Assembly: GCF_002335805.1 (NCBI RefSeq)
Contig: NZ_NISU01000001.1
Location: 2,488,079-2,552,078 of the forward strand
DNA from: Bacillus sp. FJAT-45350
GTDB lineage: Bacteria; Bacillota; Bacilli; Bacillales; NISU01
Reading direction: 5' to 3'
Length of the DNA stretch: 64,000 nt
A model generated the notes under the pieces. That model was not told the origin of the DNA and searched no databases. It saw nothing but the letters and a program-made list of their open reading frames with translations. Positions 36,139-45,597 of the stretch are shown piece after piece. The position numbers were made by a program, and so were the translations under genes. Position 1 is the first letter of the stretch, and every line of letters starts with the position of its first letter.

Positions 36139-36417
36139 TTAACCTTGAGGCAAATTCTTTCTTTCCTTTTCTTCTTCCATACGTCTAATGAATACTTCTC
36201 CTTCTTGCTCAATCCATTTTTGCTCCATTTTACGGTCTTCAACAGAATACCTTAATGCTAAATATCCACTTAAGACGATACCAACTATCGTCACATGAAC
36301 CCAAAATGGTGCTGCAAGTATAGAACTAACAACTGCACTTTCTCTAGTTGAAACAACAATTAATAATAACGCTATGATACCTAAAATTAAAGCATGTCCT
36401 TTTTTTGGCTTATTCAT
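36139..36417 (-). CDS. yhaL: Sporulation protein YhaL
   Basis: A 92-residue protein with two N-terminal hydrophobic segments and a charged tail. The block PFWVHVTIVGIVLSGYLALR, followed by KMEQKWIEQEGEVFIRRMEEE, matches the YhaL family, expressed in sporulation in B. subtilis. It is about 20 residues longer at its N-terminus than the B. subtilis protein. The start follows GGGTGAGGTG. It keeps the prsA-yhaL-yhaM order. Confidence 0.88.
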   Translation of the reverse strand: MNKPKKGHALILGIIALLLIVVSTRESAVVSSILAAPFWVHVTIVGIVLSGYLALRYSVEDRKMEQKWIEQEGEVFIRRMEEEKERKNLPQG

Positions 36418-36552
36418 TATCTACACCTCACCCTAATAGCTATACTTAAGCCTATGCTTGTCTACTTCGGGATATGAACAAAATGATTAAATTCTGAGTT
36501 ATGAGTTTTTAATTAAATTCCAAAAACTATGAATTCTAATCTCCTTATAAAA

Positions 36553-36587
36553 ACAAAAAAAGCAAGCCCTTGGCTTACTTTTTTTTA
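36553..36587 (-). terminator. Terminator of yhaM, flanked by AT-rich inverted repeats
   Basis: AAAAAAAGCAAGCC pairs with GGCTTACTTTTTTT around a 3-nt loop, with one mismatch. On its sides lie TTCTGAGTTATGA (36493) and its near-complement in TCATACCTCAGAA (36599), similar to the arrangement near 56360. Confidence 0.75.
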
Positions 36588-36623
36588 AATTCATAATTCA
36601 TACCTCAGAACTCATAATTCCAC

Positions 36624-37583
36624 TCATAAATCTAGTGGTTTTTCATGGAAGCTAGGTTTGTACATGGAGCGATTTTCTAATGCCATCACTCGTTCAGAAA
36701 ACTCCCCTGGCATTACTCCTTCTAAAGCTCTATCCATCATATTCATTTTTGCATCTACATTATCAATCATATGCAAAATTTCAGCTTCTCTAATAAGAGG
36801 TGGTTTTGGGCTTCCCCATTCGCCTTTGGAATGGTGACTAAGGACAAGATGTTGAAGTATTAAAATCTCTTCACCTGTAATATCAAGTTCTTTTGCTGCT
36901 TCTCCTATCTCATTAACCATAATTGAAATATGTCCTAGTAATTTACCTTCTAACGTATATGTAGTATCAACTGGCCCTGAAAGCTCTCGTACCTTACCTA
37001 AATCATGAAGGATAACCCCTGAATACAATAAATCTGTATCAAGACTAGGATATAAAGTAGCAATAGCTCTAGCTAAATCCAACATGCATACTACATGATA
37101 AGCAAGTCCCGAGACGAATTCATGGTGATTTTTCGTAGCTGCGGGGGATTCAATAAACGCATTTTGGTGCTTTTTCAGTAAATGCCTTGTAATTCGTTGT
37201 ATATTTGCATTTTTCATCTCAAAGATATATTGCGTAATCCTACTTAGCATTTCTTCTGGGTCAATTGGAGCTGAACGAATGAAATCAGCCATCTTAACAT
37301 TATCCATTGCCGTCGTTGGGCGAATACTAGAAATCTTTAATTGATGTCGACCTCTATATTCAATAACATCCCCACCTATATGAACAATAGACATATTCAC
37401 AAACGTAGCTTCATCCTCAGGAGAACACCCCCAGAGCTTAGATTCAATCTCACCAGTATTATCAGCTAAAACTAATGTCAAAAAAGGCTTCCCATTACTT
37501 GCTAAGCCCTTTGTAGCAGTTTTGATAAGAAGATAACGTTCGACCCGCTCACCAACCTGAAAGTAGTTTATTCCTTTACTCAT
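36624..37583 (-). CDS. yhaM: 3'-5' exoribonuclease YhaM
   Basis: A 319-residue nuclease. The N-terminal OB-fold ([17 protein letters not shown] to [13 protein letters not shown]) binds nucleic acid. The HD domain has the metal motif [15 protein letters not shown] and upstream histidines in [13 protein letters not shown]. It shortens RNA and single-stranded DNA from the 3' end. The ATG at 37583 has GGGGTG at 6-nt spacing; the longer reading from a GTG at 37592 would place the start inside that site. Confidence 0.95.
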   Translation of the reverse strand: MSKGINYFQVGERVERYLLIKTATKGLASNGKPFLTLVLADNTGEIESKLWGCSPEDEATFVNMSIVHIGGDVIEYRGRHQLKISSIRPTTAMDNVKMADFIRSAPIDPEEMLSRITQYIFEMKNANIQRITRHLLKKHQNAFIESPAATKNHHEFVSGLAYHVVCMLDLARAIATLYPSLDTDLLYSGVILHDLGKVRELSGPVDTTYTLEGKLLGHISIMVNEIGEAAKELDITGEEILILQHLVLSHHSKGEWGSPKPPLIREAEILHMIDNVDAKMNMMDRALEGVMPGEFSERVMALENRSMYKPSFHEKPLDL

Positions 37584-37738
37584 TTGGTACACCCCGATTT
37601 TTCACCGTATATTTTAACAAAAGTATAGCATAGATTTGTCCATTTGAATCTGTTAAAGTGGATGAAAACTTACAATTCTATAAAACTGCTATCACTAACT
37701 TTTCTCTCTTTTTCTTTACTGTCCAAGAACAAAAGAGT

Positions 37739-37776
37739 TTGTCTCAAAAAGGTGATATTAACCTCCTGAGACAACT
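37739..37776 (-). terminator. Terminator of the cssRS-like operon
   Basis: TTGTCTCA-AGGT pairs with ACCT-TGAGACAA around a 6-nt loop; leftward it is followed by ACTCTTTTG. It is close to the kinase stop codon. Confidence 0.7.
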
Positions 37777-37788
37777 AACTTGTTTTAC

Positions 37789-39147
37789 TCAAGTATTTTT
37801 CCTCACATCAACAGGCATTTTTACGCCAAATGAAACTCCTCTATCGGTATTCTCAACATAAGGTGTACCAAAATGAAGCTCTGCAATTCTTTTTACAATT
37901 GCTAGCCCTAAGCCAAATTGACCTTTGTTGCCTTTATGGAATGGAACAAAAAGAACAGACATATCTTCCTCATCTATTTTTTCCCCATTATTTTCAACAG
38001 TAAGAATGACCTCATCATCTTCAACAATCGCTCTAATCCATATTTTATCTTTTGCATATCTTAGTGCATTTTCAATAAAATTTTCTAGTAACACTTGGAT
38101 TTGTTCAGAATCTCCCCAAAAACGCACGTCCGCACCCTCAATCATAAATGTTACATCTTCTCTCTGTACACGAAAGCGCTCTTCTAATTGAAATGCAACC
38201 GAACCAAAAATGACCTCATCTACTTTAGGCTTTACTTCAGATAGAGAATCTAGTTTCGTAAAGTAAATCATGTCCTTTACACGACGCTCCATTCTCTGTG
38301 CTTCCTCCATAATTACATCCATTGTTTGTTCGATATTCTCTTTCGGAAGAATCCCATCTTTTACTGATTGAGCGTAGCTTTTTATGATCATAATTGGCGT
38401 TTTAAGTTCATGTGAAGCATGTTGAATAAAGGTTTTCTGCGCTCGGTCATATCTCATTAAGTTTTGTCTCATCATCTCAAATTGGTCAGATAGCTTTTGG
38501 AAATCTTCGTCACCTTTCCATTTAAACGGTTCCTGCCAATTCCTTTTTGAAATTTGCTCGAAATGATTCCCTAGTATAATAAGGGGCTGACGTAAGTAGC
38601 CCTTTAACCAAAGAGCTGGAATTAAACTTAATGCACTCGTTACAATCATAATATAAACAAGCCTTTCCCACATGCGATTAACCATCTGGTCTCTATATGT
38701 ATCCCACATGTAGGAAATTTGATAGGCTTCTTCATTCGATGTTTGAACTTTAGAAATAACGTAAAACAGTGTCGCTCCACCGTAGGTTAGCTCGTAACGC
38801 CCTCTTCTCGTTTGCTGTTTAAATGCGTTCTCACCCATTTCCTGAACAACTTCATTAGGCACAGGATCGCCACGTAATGTCCCATATTGATTTAGTAAAA
38901 ATAAATGGCCTACTGAACGTTCAGCCTCTCGCCGCTCAATAAAATCAAGCTCAGATGTCGGTGGATTGAAATAATCACTATAGGGATTCGCAAATCTTGC
39001 CTGCTCTTGTTCAATAATTCGATACGTTTCCTCTGTGAGTGTTCCTTTAATAGAAATCGGATAGATAAGGACGATTGAAAGTCCTACTAAAACAATTAAC
39101 GAGATAAAAGAAAGCCAAATACGTTGTGTTAAATTAACGCGAATCAT
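37789..39147 (-). CDS. cssS: Sensor histidine kinase, CssS-like
   Basis: A 452-residue kinase with membrane segments at about residues 8-29 and 163-184 enclosing a 130-residue extracytoplasmic domain. A HAMP-like linker, the H-box FIQHASHELKTPIMIIKSY, an N-box LLENFIENALRYAKD and the G-box GQFGLGLAIVKRI follow. The layout and wording resemble CssS of B. subtilis, which senses misfolded secreted proteins and induces htrA-type proteases. It overlaps its regulator gene by four bases. The assignment is based on remembered similarity. Confidence 0.72.
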   Translation of the reverse strand: MIRVNLTQRIWLSFISLIVLVGLSIVLIYPISIKGTLTEETYRIIEQEQARFANPYSDYFNPPTSELDFIERREAERSVGHLFLLNQYGTLRGDPVPNEVVQEMGENAFKQQTRRGRYELTYGGATLFYVISKVQTSNEEAYQISYMWDTYRDQMVNRMWERLVYIMIVTSALSLIPALWLKGYLRQPLIILGNHFEQISKRNWQEPFKWKGDEDFQKLSDQFEMMRQNLMRYDRAQKTFIQHASHELKTPIMIIKSYAQSVKDGILPKENIEQTMDVIMEEAQRMERRVKDMIYFTKLDSLSEVKPKVDEVIFGSVAFQLEERFRVQREDVTFMIEGADVRFWGDSEQIQVLLENFIENALRYAKDKIWIRAIVEDDEVILTVENNGEKIDEEDMSVLFVPFHKGNKGQFGLGLAIVKRIAELHFGTPYVENTDRGVSFGVKMPVDVRKNT

Positions 39148-39827
39148 GAAGAGAGAATCCTATACCCATAACCATATAAAGTTTCAAGATGAATTCGCTC
39201 CATTTTCTTACGGACTCTCCTCACAACATCATCGACTGCTCTTTCTGAACCGTAATAATTTTCTCCCCATACATGTTCTATTATCTTTTCTCTTGATAAC
39301 GCCTTACCAACTTCTGCTGTCAGTAATAGAATTAAATCCATTTCTTTCGTTGTTAAATCAATCGGTTGCTCACTATTACTAGTTTTATCAACAATTGTTC
39401 GAGCAACAGGGTCAATAACATACCCATTAAGCTCTATTTTCCTTTGACCACCTTGATTCGTACCATAAACTCTAGATAATAACCTCTTCGCACGAATAAC
39501 TAGTTCCTGAGGGAGAAATGGTTTCGCTAAATAGTCATCACTCCCCATTTCAAGACCTAATACTCTATCCAAGTCTTGATCACGAGCTGAAATGAAAATA
39601 ACTGGTGTATCATCAAAATTCTTAATTTCCTTTAGCAACTGGTACCCATCTGTCCCAGGAAGCATAATATCTAGAATCCAAAGATGAGGCTTTTCACTTA
39701 CCATTTTCATTGCCTCATCACCATCATTGAATGTTTGAACTTTCCATTTCTCTTTTTCCAGATAAGCCTTTAATACTTGAGATAAATTTTCTTCATCCTC
39801 AACTAAATAAATGAGGTATTCACTCAT
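39144..39827 (-). CDS. cssR: OmpR-family response regulator, CssR-like
   Basis: A 227-residue regulator. The receiver has the acidic pair in YLVEDEENLSQVL, the phospho-aspartate in HLWILDIMLPGTDGYQLLKE and the conserved lysine in YLAKPFLPQEL. The winged helix is YYGSERAVDDVVRRVRKK with ETLYGYGYRILSS at the end. The phrases HLWILDIMLP, RVLGLE and YGYGYR are close to what I recall of CssR. It begins behind AGGAGGAAATC. The pair lies between yhaM and yhaN, interrupting the B. subtilis order. Confidence 0.75.
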   Translation of the reverse strand: MSEYLIYLVEDEENLSQVLKAYLEKEKWKVQTFNDGDEAMKMVSEKPHLWILDIMLPGTDGYQLLKEIKNFDDTPVIFISARDQDLDRVLGLEMGSDDYLAKPFLPQELVIRAKRLLSRVYGTNQGGQRKIELNGYVIDPVARTIVDKTSNSEQPIDLTTKEMDLILLLTAEVGKALSREKIIEHVWGENYYGSERAVDDVVRRVRKKMERIHLETLYGYGYRILSS

Positions 39828-39869
39828 ATGATTTCCTCCTAAAAAAATTTTCTACATCTATTATAAAAA

Positions 39870-42851
39870 CTATTTGGTAGTTAAACGCAATGTTACAATG
39901 TCTTTGACACAAAATTGTTTAAATAAATCAACAATATGAGCATGACATGTAAAAAATAATATCTGATGTTTTTCTGAAATAGATGCCATTAGTTTCACCG
40001 CAGTCTCTTTACGTGCATCATCAAAGTTGACTAATATATCATCCATAATAATAGGATATGGTGAAGGCGAGCGATAAACCGTAGCTAAAGCAAAGCGAAT
40101 GGATAAGTACAGTTGCTCGGAAGTACCCTGGCTCAACTCTTCTGGAAAAAAGCGAACTCCATCCTTCCTCTCAACTATAAATGTTTCCTCACCCGCAGGG
40201 GCAAATACTTTTATATATTCCCTATTCGTCAGCTCTGAAAAATAGTTTGTCGCCTTTTGAAGGACTAATGGTTGTCGTTCATTTTCATATATTTCTTTTG
40301 CCTTTTTTAATAATAGGCTAGCTGCTCGGTATACTGCCCATTCTCTTGCCTGTTCCTTTAAATGATGCTTCTCAATCTCAAATGTTTGCAATAATTCGGA
40401 ATAACTTTGTCCCTCTTCAAGCTGTTTCATTTCGTGCTCAATCTCAGCAAGTTGATTTATTAATTTATCTTCTTTTACTTCTAGTTCTTTAATGTTAGAC
40501 TCTATATCTTGAATTTGAAGCTTTGTATCGTGTCCTTGATTTATCAAGTCCTCCACTTTATGTAATTCTTCTTTGCTAGTAATAGATACAACTAGTTGGC
40601 TTTCCACTAATGATAATTCCTGTTGTACAATTTCTCTATCGAGTACAGCTTTCCCTATCGCACGAAACTCATCTTCATCCTTTGCAGATATTAAGGCAAA
40701 AAGTTTCTCCTTTTCTTCATAATAATAATTCATTTTTTGGCTTAAAAGCTCTTGTTCATTTGAAATCTCCGCGAGTTGATCTTCGAGAGACTGTTTCCTT
40801 TGCCATATTATCTTTTCTTCATTTAATTTATCTGTAAGTTGATTTACAAGAAATATCACTGGCTGGTCAGCTTCAAAATTCACATCAGCACATAAAGTTT
40901 TCACTTTATTTTCAAACTGGTAAATTCTTTCATTCACTTCTTTCACTTGCTTTTGTAGATTTTGTTGATGTCTAATTAATTGCTTCCCTTTATCAACGAT
41001 CGAGATAATTTCTAATACTGAATGATAACTATCTACAATAGCAAATTTATAACGATTTTTCCAACTTAAGTACATATCCTCCACTTGCATAATTTCACTT
41101 TCTACTTGATCGATCTGTTCTACGATGCTTAAATACCCTTTTTCTTCTTGCTCTACACGCATATGCTGTAATTCTAACTCTTGCTTTAGCTTATCATCGC
41201 GTTTTAATATATTCTCCACTTGTAACCAATCGTCTTCATCATCTCTATCTTGTAAATATCTTAACTCTTCTTCCGTTCTCTTTATCTTCTCTTTAAGCCC
41301 TTTGATTAACGTTTTTTTGTTAGTTTTTTTACTTATAAAGAAAACAATTAAACCAACAATAAAAAATAAAGTTGGAAGCAGCCAGTCTTGTCGATAAATG
41401 CCCCAAGTTAAGGAAAATACTACCCAAATAAATAAAAGATAAATAAGTGGAGATTGTTTTTGTTCTAAGACAGCAAACTCAAATTGTAACTTTTTTAGAC
41501 TATTCTCAAGTACTCCTCTATTAGCAACAGACTGTTCTTTCTCTACAACTAGACGTTTTTCTAGTTGTACTCTTTCTTCGTTATCTAACAGTGACAGATG
41601 TAAATCTTTTCTTCTTGCTTCTGCCTCTTCCAAGATTAAACGCTTTTTTTCTAATTCATTACCTAAATATGATTTTTTTTGTAAAAGCTGTTCTTGCCAT
41701 ATGAGAATCTCTTTCACTTGCTCTTTAGCAGAAATACTTGTGTTTCCTTCAGCTACCATTTCAACTGTCCAAGGAGTACCAAGTGTTTCTAATAAAAGTT
41801 CAATTTCTTCATCGATACCTTGTATCTCATGAGTTAATCGTGTTACTTCTTCTTTCCAGCCTGTATATACGTTTATATTTTTATCCAATTCAGAAATACT
41901 ATCTTCTTTCTCTATCAGCAAATATGAAGTTGGAAGATTTTTTAGTTGAAGATTCATATTCTTCTCTTTTGTTTTCCACTCAATTTTTCTTTCTTCTAAT
42001 CCTTTCAATGTACCTTGAATTACTTCAAGCTTCTTAACGCCATCTTCTGGAAATTTCCTATCAGGTAAATGATTAAACTGCTCTAGTAGTATTTTCTTCT
42101 TTTTTAATGTAGGTTCAAGCAATTGAACCTTCTCCCACTCCCTTAGCAACTTCTTCTTATGTGTCTTATTCGTAGCCGTAGATTCGTGCTCCAACTCGAT
42201 TTTACTTTTCTGACTATGTAACTCCTCGTATTGGCTATTTTTATTTTGCCATTGTAAGATGTTACTCTCGATTTTTTCAAGCTCACTAATTCTTTGGTTC
42301 ATTAGAGGCTTCTTACCCTGTGCTTTAAATAAATCTGCTTGCTTCTTTTCTAATGTCTTCTCTAATACTTTCATTGTAGCTCTCCCCGTCATACTCGCAC
42401 CATAAATAAATTCTCCTAGTTGAGCTGAACGAAATTGCTCTACTCCTTGCAAATCATTCACACCAAAAGAAAAAACCCCTCGGAAGACACTACGATCCAT
42501 TCCAGCAAATAATGATACTAATACTTCTTCTCCACCGCTTGTACCATCCTCAAATTCCACTCTTACATTACCAGTGGCTTTACCTTTTACACGTTCAATT
42601 GAAACAATTCCATATTTCTCATTTTGCAAGGTAACTTTTCCACCATAGGCTGAAGAAAATTTCGGTTCATATCTAAGCTCCTTTTGTTGCTTAGTTGGAA
42701 AACCAAATAATACACTTTGAATAAATGCCATAATTGTTGATTTTCCTGCCTCATTCTCTCCATAAAAAACTTGTAACGAAGGTGATAAATTATCTATGTA
42801 AACATCTTCTAATCGACCATAACCATAGATATGTAGAGAAATAATTCTCAT
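39870..42851 (-). CDS. yhaN: SbcC/Rad50-like ATPase YhaN
   Basis: A 993-residue coiled-coil ATPase. The N-terminal P-loop is VFYGENEAGKSTIMAFIQS. Long coiled coils (about residues 180-830) are interrupted by a hydrophobic stretch near 475-510 that looks like a membrane hairpin (PLIYLLFIWVVF and LLPTLFFIVGLIVFF). The C-terminus carries ELSQGTSEQLYLSIRFALA and Walker B PYPIIMDDILVNFDD. Such a membrane insertion is unlike classical SbcC but typical of YhaN. It acts with the nuclease YhaO on DNA ends. The ATG at 42851 overlaps the yhaO stop (ATGA). Confidence 0.93.
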   Translation of the reverse strand: MRIISLHIYGYGRLEDVYIDNLSPSLQVFYGENEAGKSTIMAFIQSVLFGFPTKQQKELRYEPKFSSAYGGKVTLQNEKYGIVSIERVKGKATGNVRVEFEDGTSGGEEVLVSLFAGMDRSVFRGVFSFGVNDLQGVEQFRSAQLGEFIYGASMTGRATMKVLEKTLEKKQADLFKAQGKKPLMNQRISELEKIESNILQWQNKNSQYEELHSQKSKIELEHESTATNKTHKKKLLREWEKVQLLEPTLKKKKILLEQFNHLPDRKFPEDGVKKLEVIQGTLKGLEERKIEWKTKEKNMNLQLKNLPTSYLLIEKEDSISELDKNINVYTGWKEEVTRLTHEIQGIDEEIELLLETLGTPWTVEMVAEGNTSISAKEQVKEILIWQEQLLQKKSYLGNELEKKRLILEEAEARRKDLHLSLLDNEERVQLEKRLVVEKEQSVANRGVLENSLKKLQFEFAVLEQKQSPLIYLLFIWVVFSLTWGIYRQDWLLPTLFFIVGLIVFFISKKTNKKTLIKGLKEKIKRTEEELRYLQDRDDEDDWLQVENILKRDDKLKQELELQHMRVEQEEKGYLSIVEQIDQVESEIMQVEDMYLSWKNRYKFAIVDSYHSVLEIISIVDKGKQLIRHQQNLQKQVKEVNERIYQFENKVKTLCADVNFEADQPVIFLVNQLTDKLNEEKIIWQRKQSLEDQLAEISNEQELLSQKMNYYYEEKEKLFALISAKDEDEFRAIGKAVLDREIVQQELSLVESQLVVSITSKEELHKVEDLINQGHDTKLQIQDIESNIKELEVKEDKLINQLAEIEHEMKQLEEGQSYSELLQTFEIEKHHLKEQAREWAVYRAASLLLKKAKEIYENERQPLVLQKATNYFSELTNREYIKVFAPAGEETFIVERKDGVRFFPEELSQGTSEQLYLSIRFALATVYRSPSPYPIIMDDILVNFDDARKETAVKLMASISEKHQILFFTCHAHIVDLFKQFCVKDIVTLRLTTK

Positions 42852-44071
42852 TCCTCCCACTCCTTAACTAAAGTACTCAATATTAAATCTTCAGCCTCCT
42901 CAATAATCTTTTGTTCATCTTCACTAGTAAACTTCTCAAAAAAACGTTTTCCTTTAGAATGACTCATAATTTCTTTACAAACCTCTTCATGAAAAGCCTT
43001 GTCTTCTTTATATCTATCTACAAGATTAACTATATCTCCTGTAACATGTTCCTCTTGCCTAAGCTTCTCTCTATTCCAATCTGTTACAGACTTATTTTCA
43101 ATGTCAACTACCCATACAAAATCCCGTCGATATTCTTCTCCATCATTTAAAATTTCCAAGAGTTCATCTTTTTGAGGAAGATGAATTCTATTTCTACCAA
43201 AATATTTTATTATAATTATTTTTCCATTATCGTTTCTTCTCTGTTCTTCTTTTTTCTCTTCAGCTGTGTTCATTAACTCTTGCAATGAATTCAAGTTAGA
43301 AAGATCGACTTCTATTTCATCCCAAATAATCTTTGCTGTGGGAAAAAAGGTTGTCTTTAAATCGTATGAAGTTAATTCAGCAAGGATACAACCTTTGTCA
43401 CCAATTTCTTTCTTGTTTCGACCTTGAATATTTCCCGGGTAAAGTATAGAAGACGACAATTTCTGAAACTGATGGATATGACCTAACGCCCAATAATTAA
43501 AACCTTTTTCTACTAGTTCTTTTACAGTAAAAGGGGCATATGAGGCATGCTCAGTATTACCTTCTGCCTGACCGTGAAGCATGCCTATATGAAAATCAGC
43601 CTCATCTACCTTTTCGTATTGTTTTACTCGTCTCTCTAACACTTCCCTTGTCGGATAACTAAATCCATAGATGTGAACAATTGCCCCATTATCCTTCTCA
43701 AATCTTTTACACTCTACATCGTCCGAGAAAAACACGACATTACTAGGCCACTCTATAGGAACCCAATTTCCCGATAGGTGATCATGGTTACCATGAATAA
43801 TATACACCTTTATATTCTCTCGTTCTAAACGAACTAGCTCCTTTTTAAATCTAGCCTGAGCTTTCAAGCTTCTGTCCTGTCCATCATAAATATCTCCTGC
43901 TATTAAAACAAAGTCTACTTTTTCTTTAATAGCATAACTAACAATTCTCGTAAAAGATTCAAAGGTACTTTCTTGGACCTGGCTATGTATTCTATCTGGC
44001 AAATAACGTAATCCTTTAAAAGGGCTATCTAAATGTAAATCTGCTGTATGTATAAATTTAATTGATTTCAT
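42848..44071 (-). CDS. yhaO: SbcD/Mre11-like DNA exonuclease YhaO
   Basis: A 407-residue metallophosphoesterase. Metal-binding motifs appear in order: HTADLHLDSPFKG, LIAGDIYDGQDRSL, VYIIHGNHDHLSG and YWALGHIHQFQKL. The C-terminal 130 residues are charged and helical, probably the YhaN-binding part. With YhaN it forms a nuclease complex resembling SbcCD. First gene of the leftward pair. Confidence 0.95.
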   Translation of the reverse strand: MKSIKFIHTADLHLDSPFKGLRYLPDRIHSQVQESTFESFTRIVSYAIKEKVDFVLIAGDIYDGQDRSLKAQARFKKELVRLERENIKVYIIHGNHDHLSGNWVPIEWPSNVVFFSDDVECKRFEKDNGAIVHIYGFSYPTREVLERRVKQYEKVDEADFHIGMLHGQAEGNTEHASYAPFTVKELVEKGFNYWALGHIHQFQKLSSSILYPGNIQGRNKKEIGDKGCILAELTSYDLKTTFFPTAKIIWDEIEVDLSNLNSLQELMNTAEEKKEEQRRNDNGKIIIIKYFGRNRIHLPQKDELLEILNDGEEYRRDFVWVVDIENKSVTDWNREKLRQEEHVTGDIVNLVDRYKEDKAFHEEVCKEIMSHSKGKRFFEKFTSEDEQKIIEEAEDLILSTLVKEWEE

Positions 44072-44198
44072 CTACTCACTTCCTTCCCATCTCTTTCTAG
44101 TATTATAACAAAAGATAACAAACAAACGTTCTTAAATCAGTTTTTCTATATTGTTTTTTACTGTTTCATTTCTCACAATATAGCCGTTATACATAAAA

Positions 44199-44240
44199 TG
44201 AGGTTGCTTAAGAGGATCGAACCCCTTTAAGACAACCTCA
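44199..44240 (-). terminator. Terminator of the glycine/tyrosine-rich protein gene
   Basis: TGAGGTTG...TTAAGAGG pairs with CCTTTAA...CAACCTCA around a 6-8-nt loop; leftward it continues into TTTTATG. Confidence 0.78.
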
Positions 44241-44250
44241 CATACACTCA

Positions 44251-44637
44251 TTAAAGTACAAATGGTAATACTGCTAGCGTTCCTAATGCTGCTAATGGTA
44301 GTGCCAATCGACGAAAGCCACCTGGACGTGGTCTTGGATAAGGATAGGGATAAGGACCGTAACCATATCCTGGGAATCCACCAAATCCAAAGCCTGGTCT
44401 TGGTCCATAAAATCCTCCATAACCAGCACCGAAACCTGGTCCATATCCCGGTCCAAAGAACTGTCGTTCATCAGCTGAACGATAATCTTGAGTGTCTTCA
44501 GGAACCATTAGATATACATTTTCATCATCAACATACTCAATATACCCTTGAATAGTTTGATTATCTAAGGTTTGAGCCATAACAGGCTGATGTAAATACT
44601 GCTGACACATTGATTTCATATAATCTTTATGATGCAT
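44251..44637 (-). CDS. Protein with LSm-like N-terminus and Gly/Tyr/Pro/Phe-rich tail
   Basis: A 128-residue protein in three parts. Residues 1-50 (MCQQYLHQPVMAQTLDNQ, then GYIEYVDDENVYLMVPED) look like a small beta-barrel of the LSm/Sm type found in several Bacillus small proteins. Residues 58-105 are a low-complexity run with GPGYGPGFGAGYGG and YGPYPYPYPRPRPGG. The end is a hydrophobic helix (LALPLAALGTLAVLPFVL). Such tails resemble spore coat or surface proteins. Function unknown. The start follows AGGAGGGC. Confidence 0.75.
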   Translation of the reverse strand: MHHKDYMKSMCQQYLHQPVMAQTLDNQTIQGYIEYVDDENVYLMVPEDTQDYRSADERQFFGPGYGPGFGAGYGGFYGPRPGFGFGGFPGYGYGPYPYPYPRPRPGGFRRLALPLAALGTLAVLPFVL

Positions 44638-44736
44638 AATAAGCCCTCCTAATAACTATTCTTAGGCATCATATTCATACCATAGGCGAATGGTTACTAG
44701 TTAATTATTACTCGGTGATATTAATAATTTACATTT

Positions 44737-44770
44737 AAAAAGTCTCGGATGGATAATATCCAACCGAGAC
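44737..44770 (-). terminator. Terminator of the yidC gene
   Basis: GTCTCGG-a-TGGATA pairs with TATCCA-a-CCGAGAC, followed leftward by TTTTT. Confidence 0.88.
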
Positions 44771-44811
44771 ACAAAAATTCTAATATTTTTTTATAAGTTT
44801 CTAATTAATAA

Positions 44812-45552
44812 TTAACCATTTACAATGTCTTTACGATAGTAGACAAAATATGATTGGATTACCATAAATAAGTTACCAATGACCCAATATAATGAAAGAG
44901 CTGATGGCATTGCAACTGCAGCTACTAATATCATAATAGGCATAATATACATTGTAATTTTCATATTATCTGGTAAGGTACTCATCGTCATTTTAGTTTG
45001 CAAATATGTTGTACTTGCTGCCACCACTGGTAAGATAAAAAGTGGATCTGGGTTACCAAGGTCAAACCAGAGAAATGTATGCAAGGCTATTTCTTCTGTT
45101 CTCATTATTGCATAATAAAAAGCCATCATTATTGGTAACTGAATGAAAATAGGCAAGCATCCACCAACAGGATTGACCCCGTTAGTTTTATAAAGCTCTA
45201 ACATTTCTTGTTGAAGCTTTTGTTGGGATTTTTGGTCTTTAGTAGCATAGCGTTTCTTAATTGCTTCCATTTCTGGTTGAAGCGTACGCATTGCTTTTGT
45301 ATTTTTATTTTGCTGAAGCATTAGTGGCAACAAAATAAGCCTTATTAGGATCGTTACAATAATAATCGCTAGACCATAGCTACCATTCATCTGTTCAGCC
45401 ATAAAAATAATCAACCATGACAATGGATAAACAAAAAAGTGATTCCAAATTCCTTCACTTTCTGCTGTAATCGGCTGTGCATTTTGACAACCTGATAGCA
45501 CTAATCCCCCTATAAGGACCATAAAAAATAATAACTGTCTATTTAATTTCAA
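44812..45552 (-). CDS. yidC2: Membrane protein insertase YidC/OxaA, second-type paralogue (YidC2-like)
   Basis: A 246-residue insertase. The lipoprotein signal [20 protein letters not shown] ends at GCQ. The five-helix core shows the groove arginine in [13 protein letters not shown], the coiled cytosolic loop, and [20 protein letters not shown]. It inserts membrane proteins, with or without SecYEG. The start is a TTG at 45552 behind AAAGGAGG. That site is buried in a hairpin shared with the end of the upstream leader ORF, which argues for a YqjG/YidC2-type inducible paralogue rather than SpoIIIJ. Confidence 0.93.
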   Translation of the reverse strand: MKLNRQLLFFMVLIGGLVLSGCQNAQPITAESEGIWNHFFVYPLSWLIIFMAEQMNGSYGLAIIIVTILIRLILLPLMLQQNKNTKAMRTLQPEMEAIKKRYATKDQKSQQKLQQEMLELYKTNGVNPVGGCLPIFIQLPIMMAFYYAIMRTEEIALHTFLWFDLGNPDPLFILPVVAASTTYLQTKMTMSTLPDNMKITMYIMPIMILVAAVAMPSALSLYWVIGNLFMVIQSYFVYYRKDIVNG

Positions 45553-45562
45553 GAATATTCCT

Positions 45563-45597
45563 CCTTTGTATTATATCAATTGAAATAATACAAAAGG
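45563..45597 (-). promoter_or_regulatory. mRNA hairpin sequestering the yidC ribosome binding site
   Basis: In the leftward transcript TTTGTATTAT (last codons of the leader) pairs perfectly with ATAATACAAA, and CC/GG extends the stem past one bulged base. The 3' arm contains most of AAAGGAGG, the yidC site, and the leader stop codon lies in the 10-nt loop. The 5' arm begins right after the DDEEGS codons. A ribosome paused there would cover it and free the site. A ribosome that terminates normally would let it reform. Confidence 0.72.

Noticed and set aside
44262-44555. 97-codon rightward frame opposite the glycine/tyrosine-rich protein gene
   Set aside because: A mirror frame of the low-complexity gene, without a start signal. 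The leftward frame has a good ribosome binding site and terminator.
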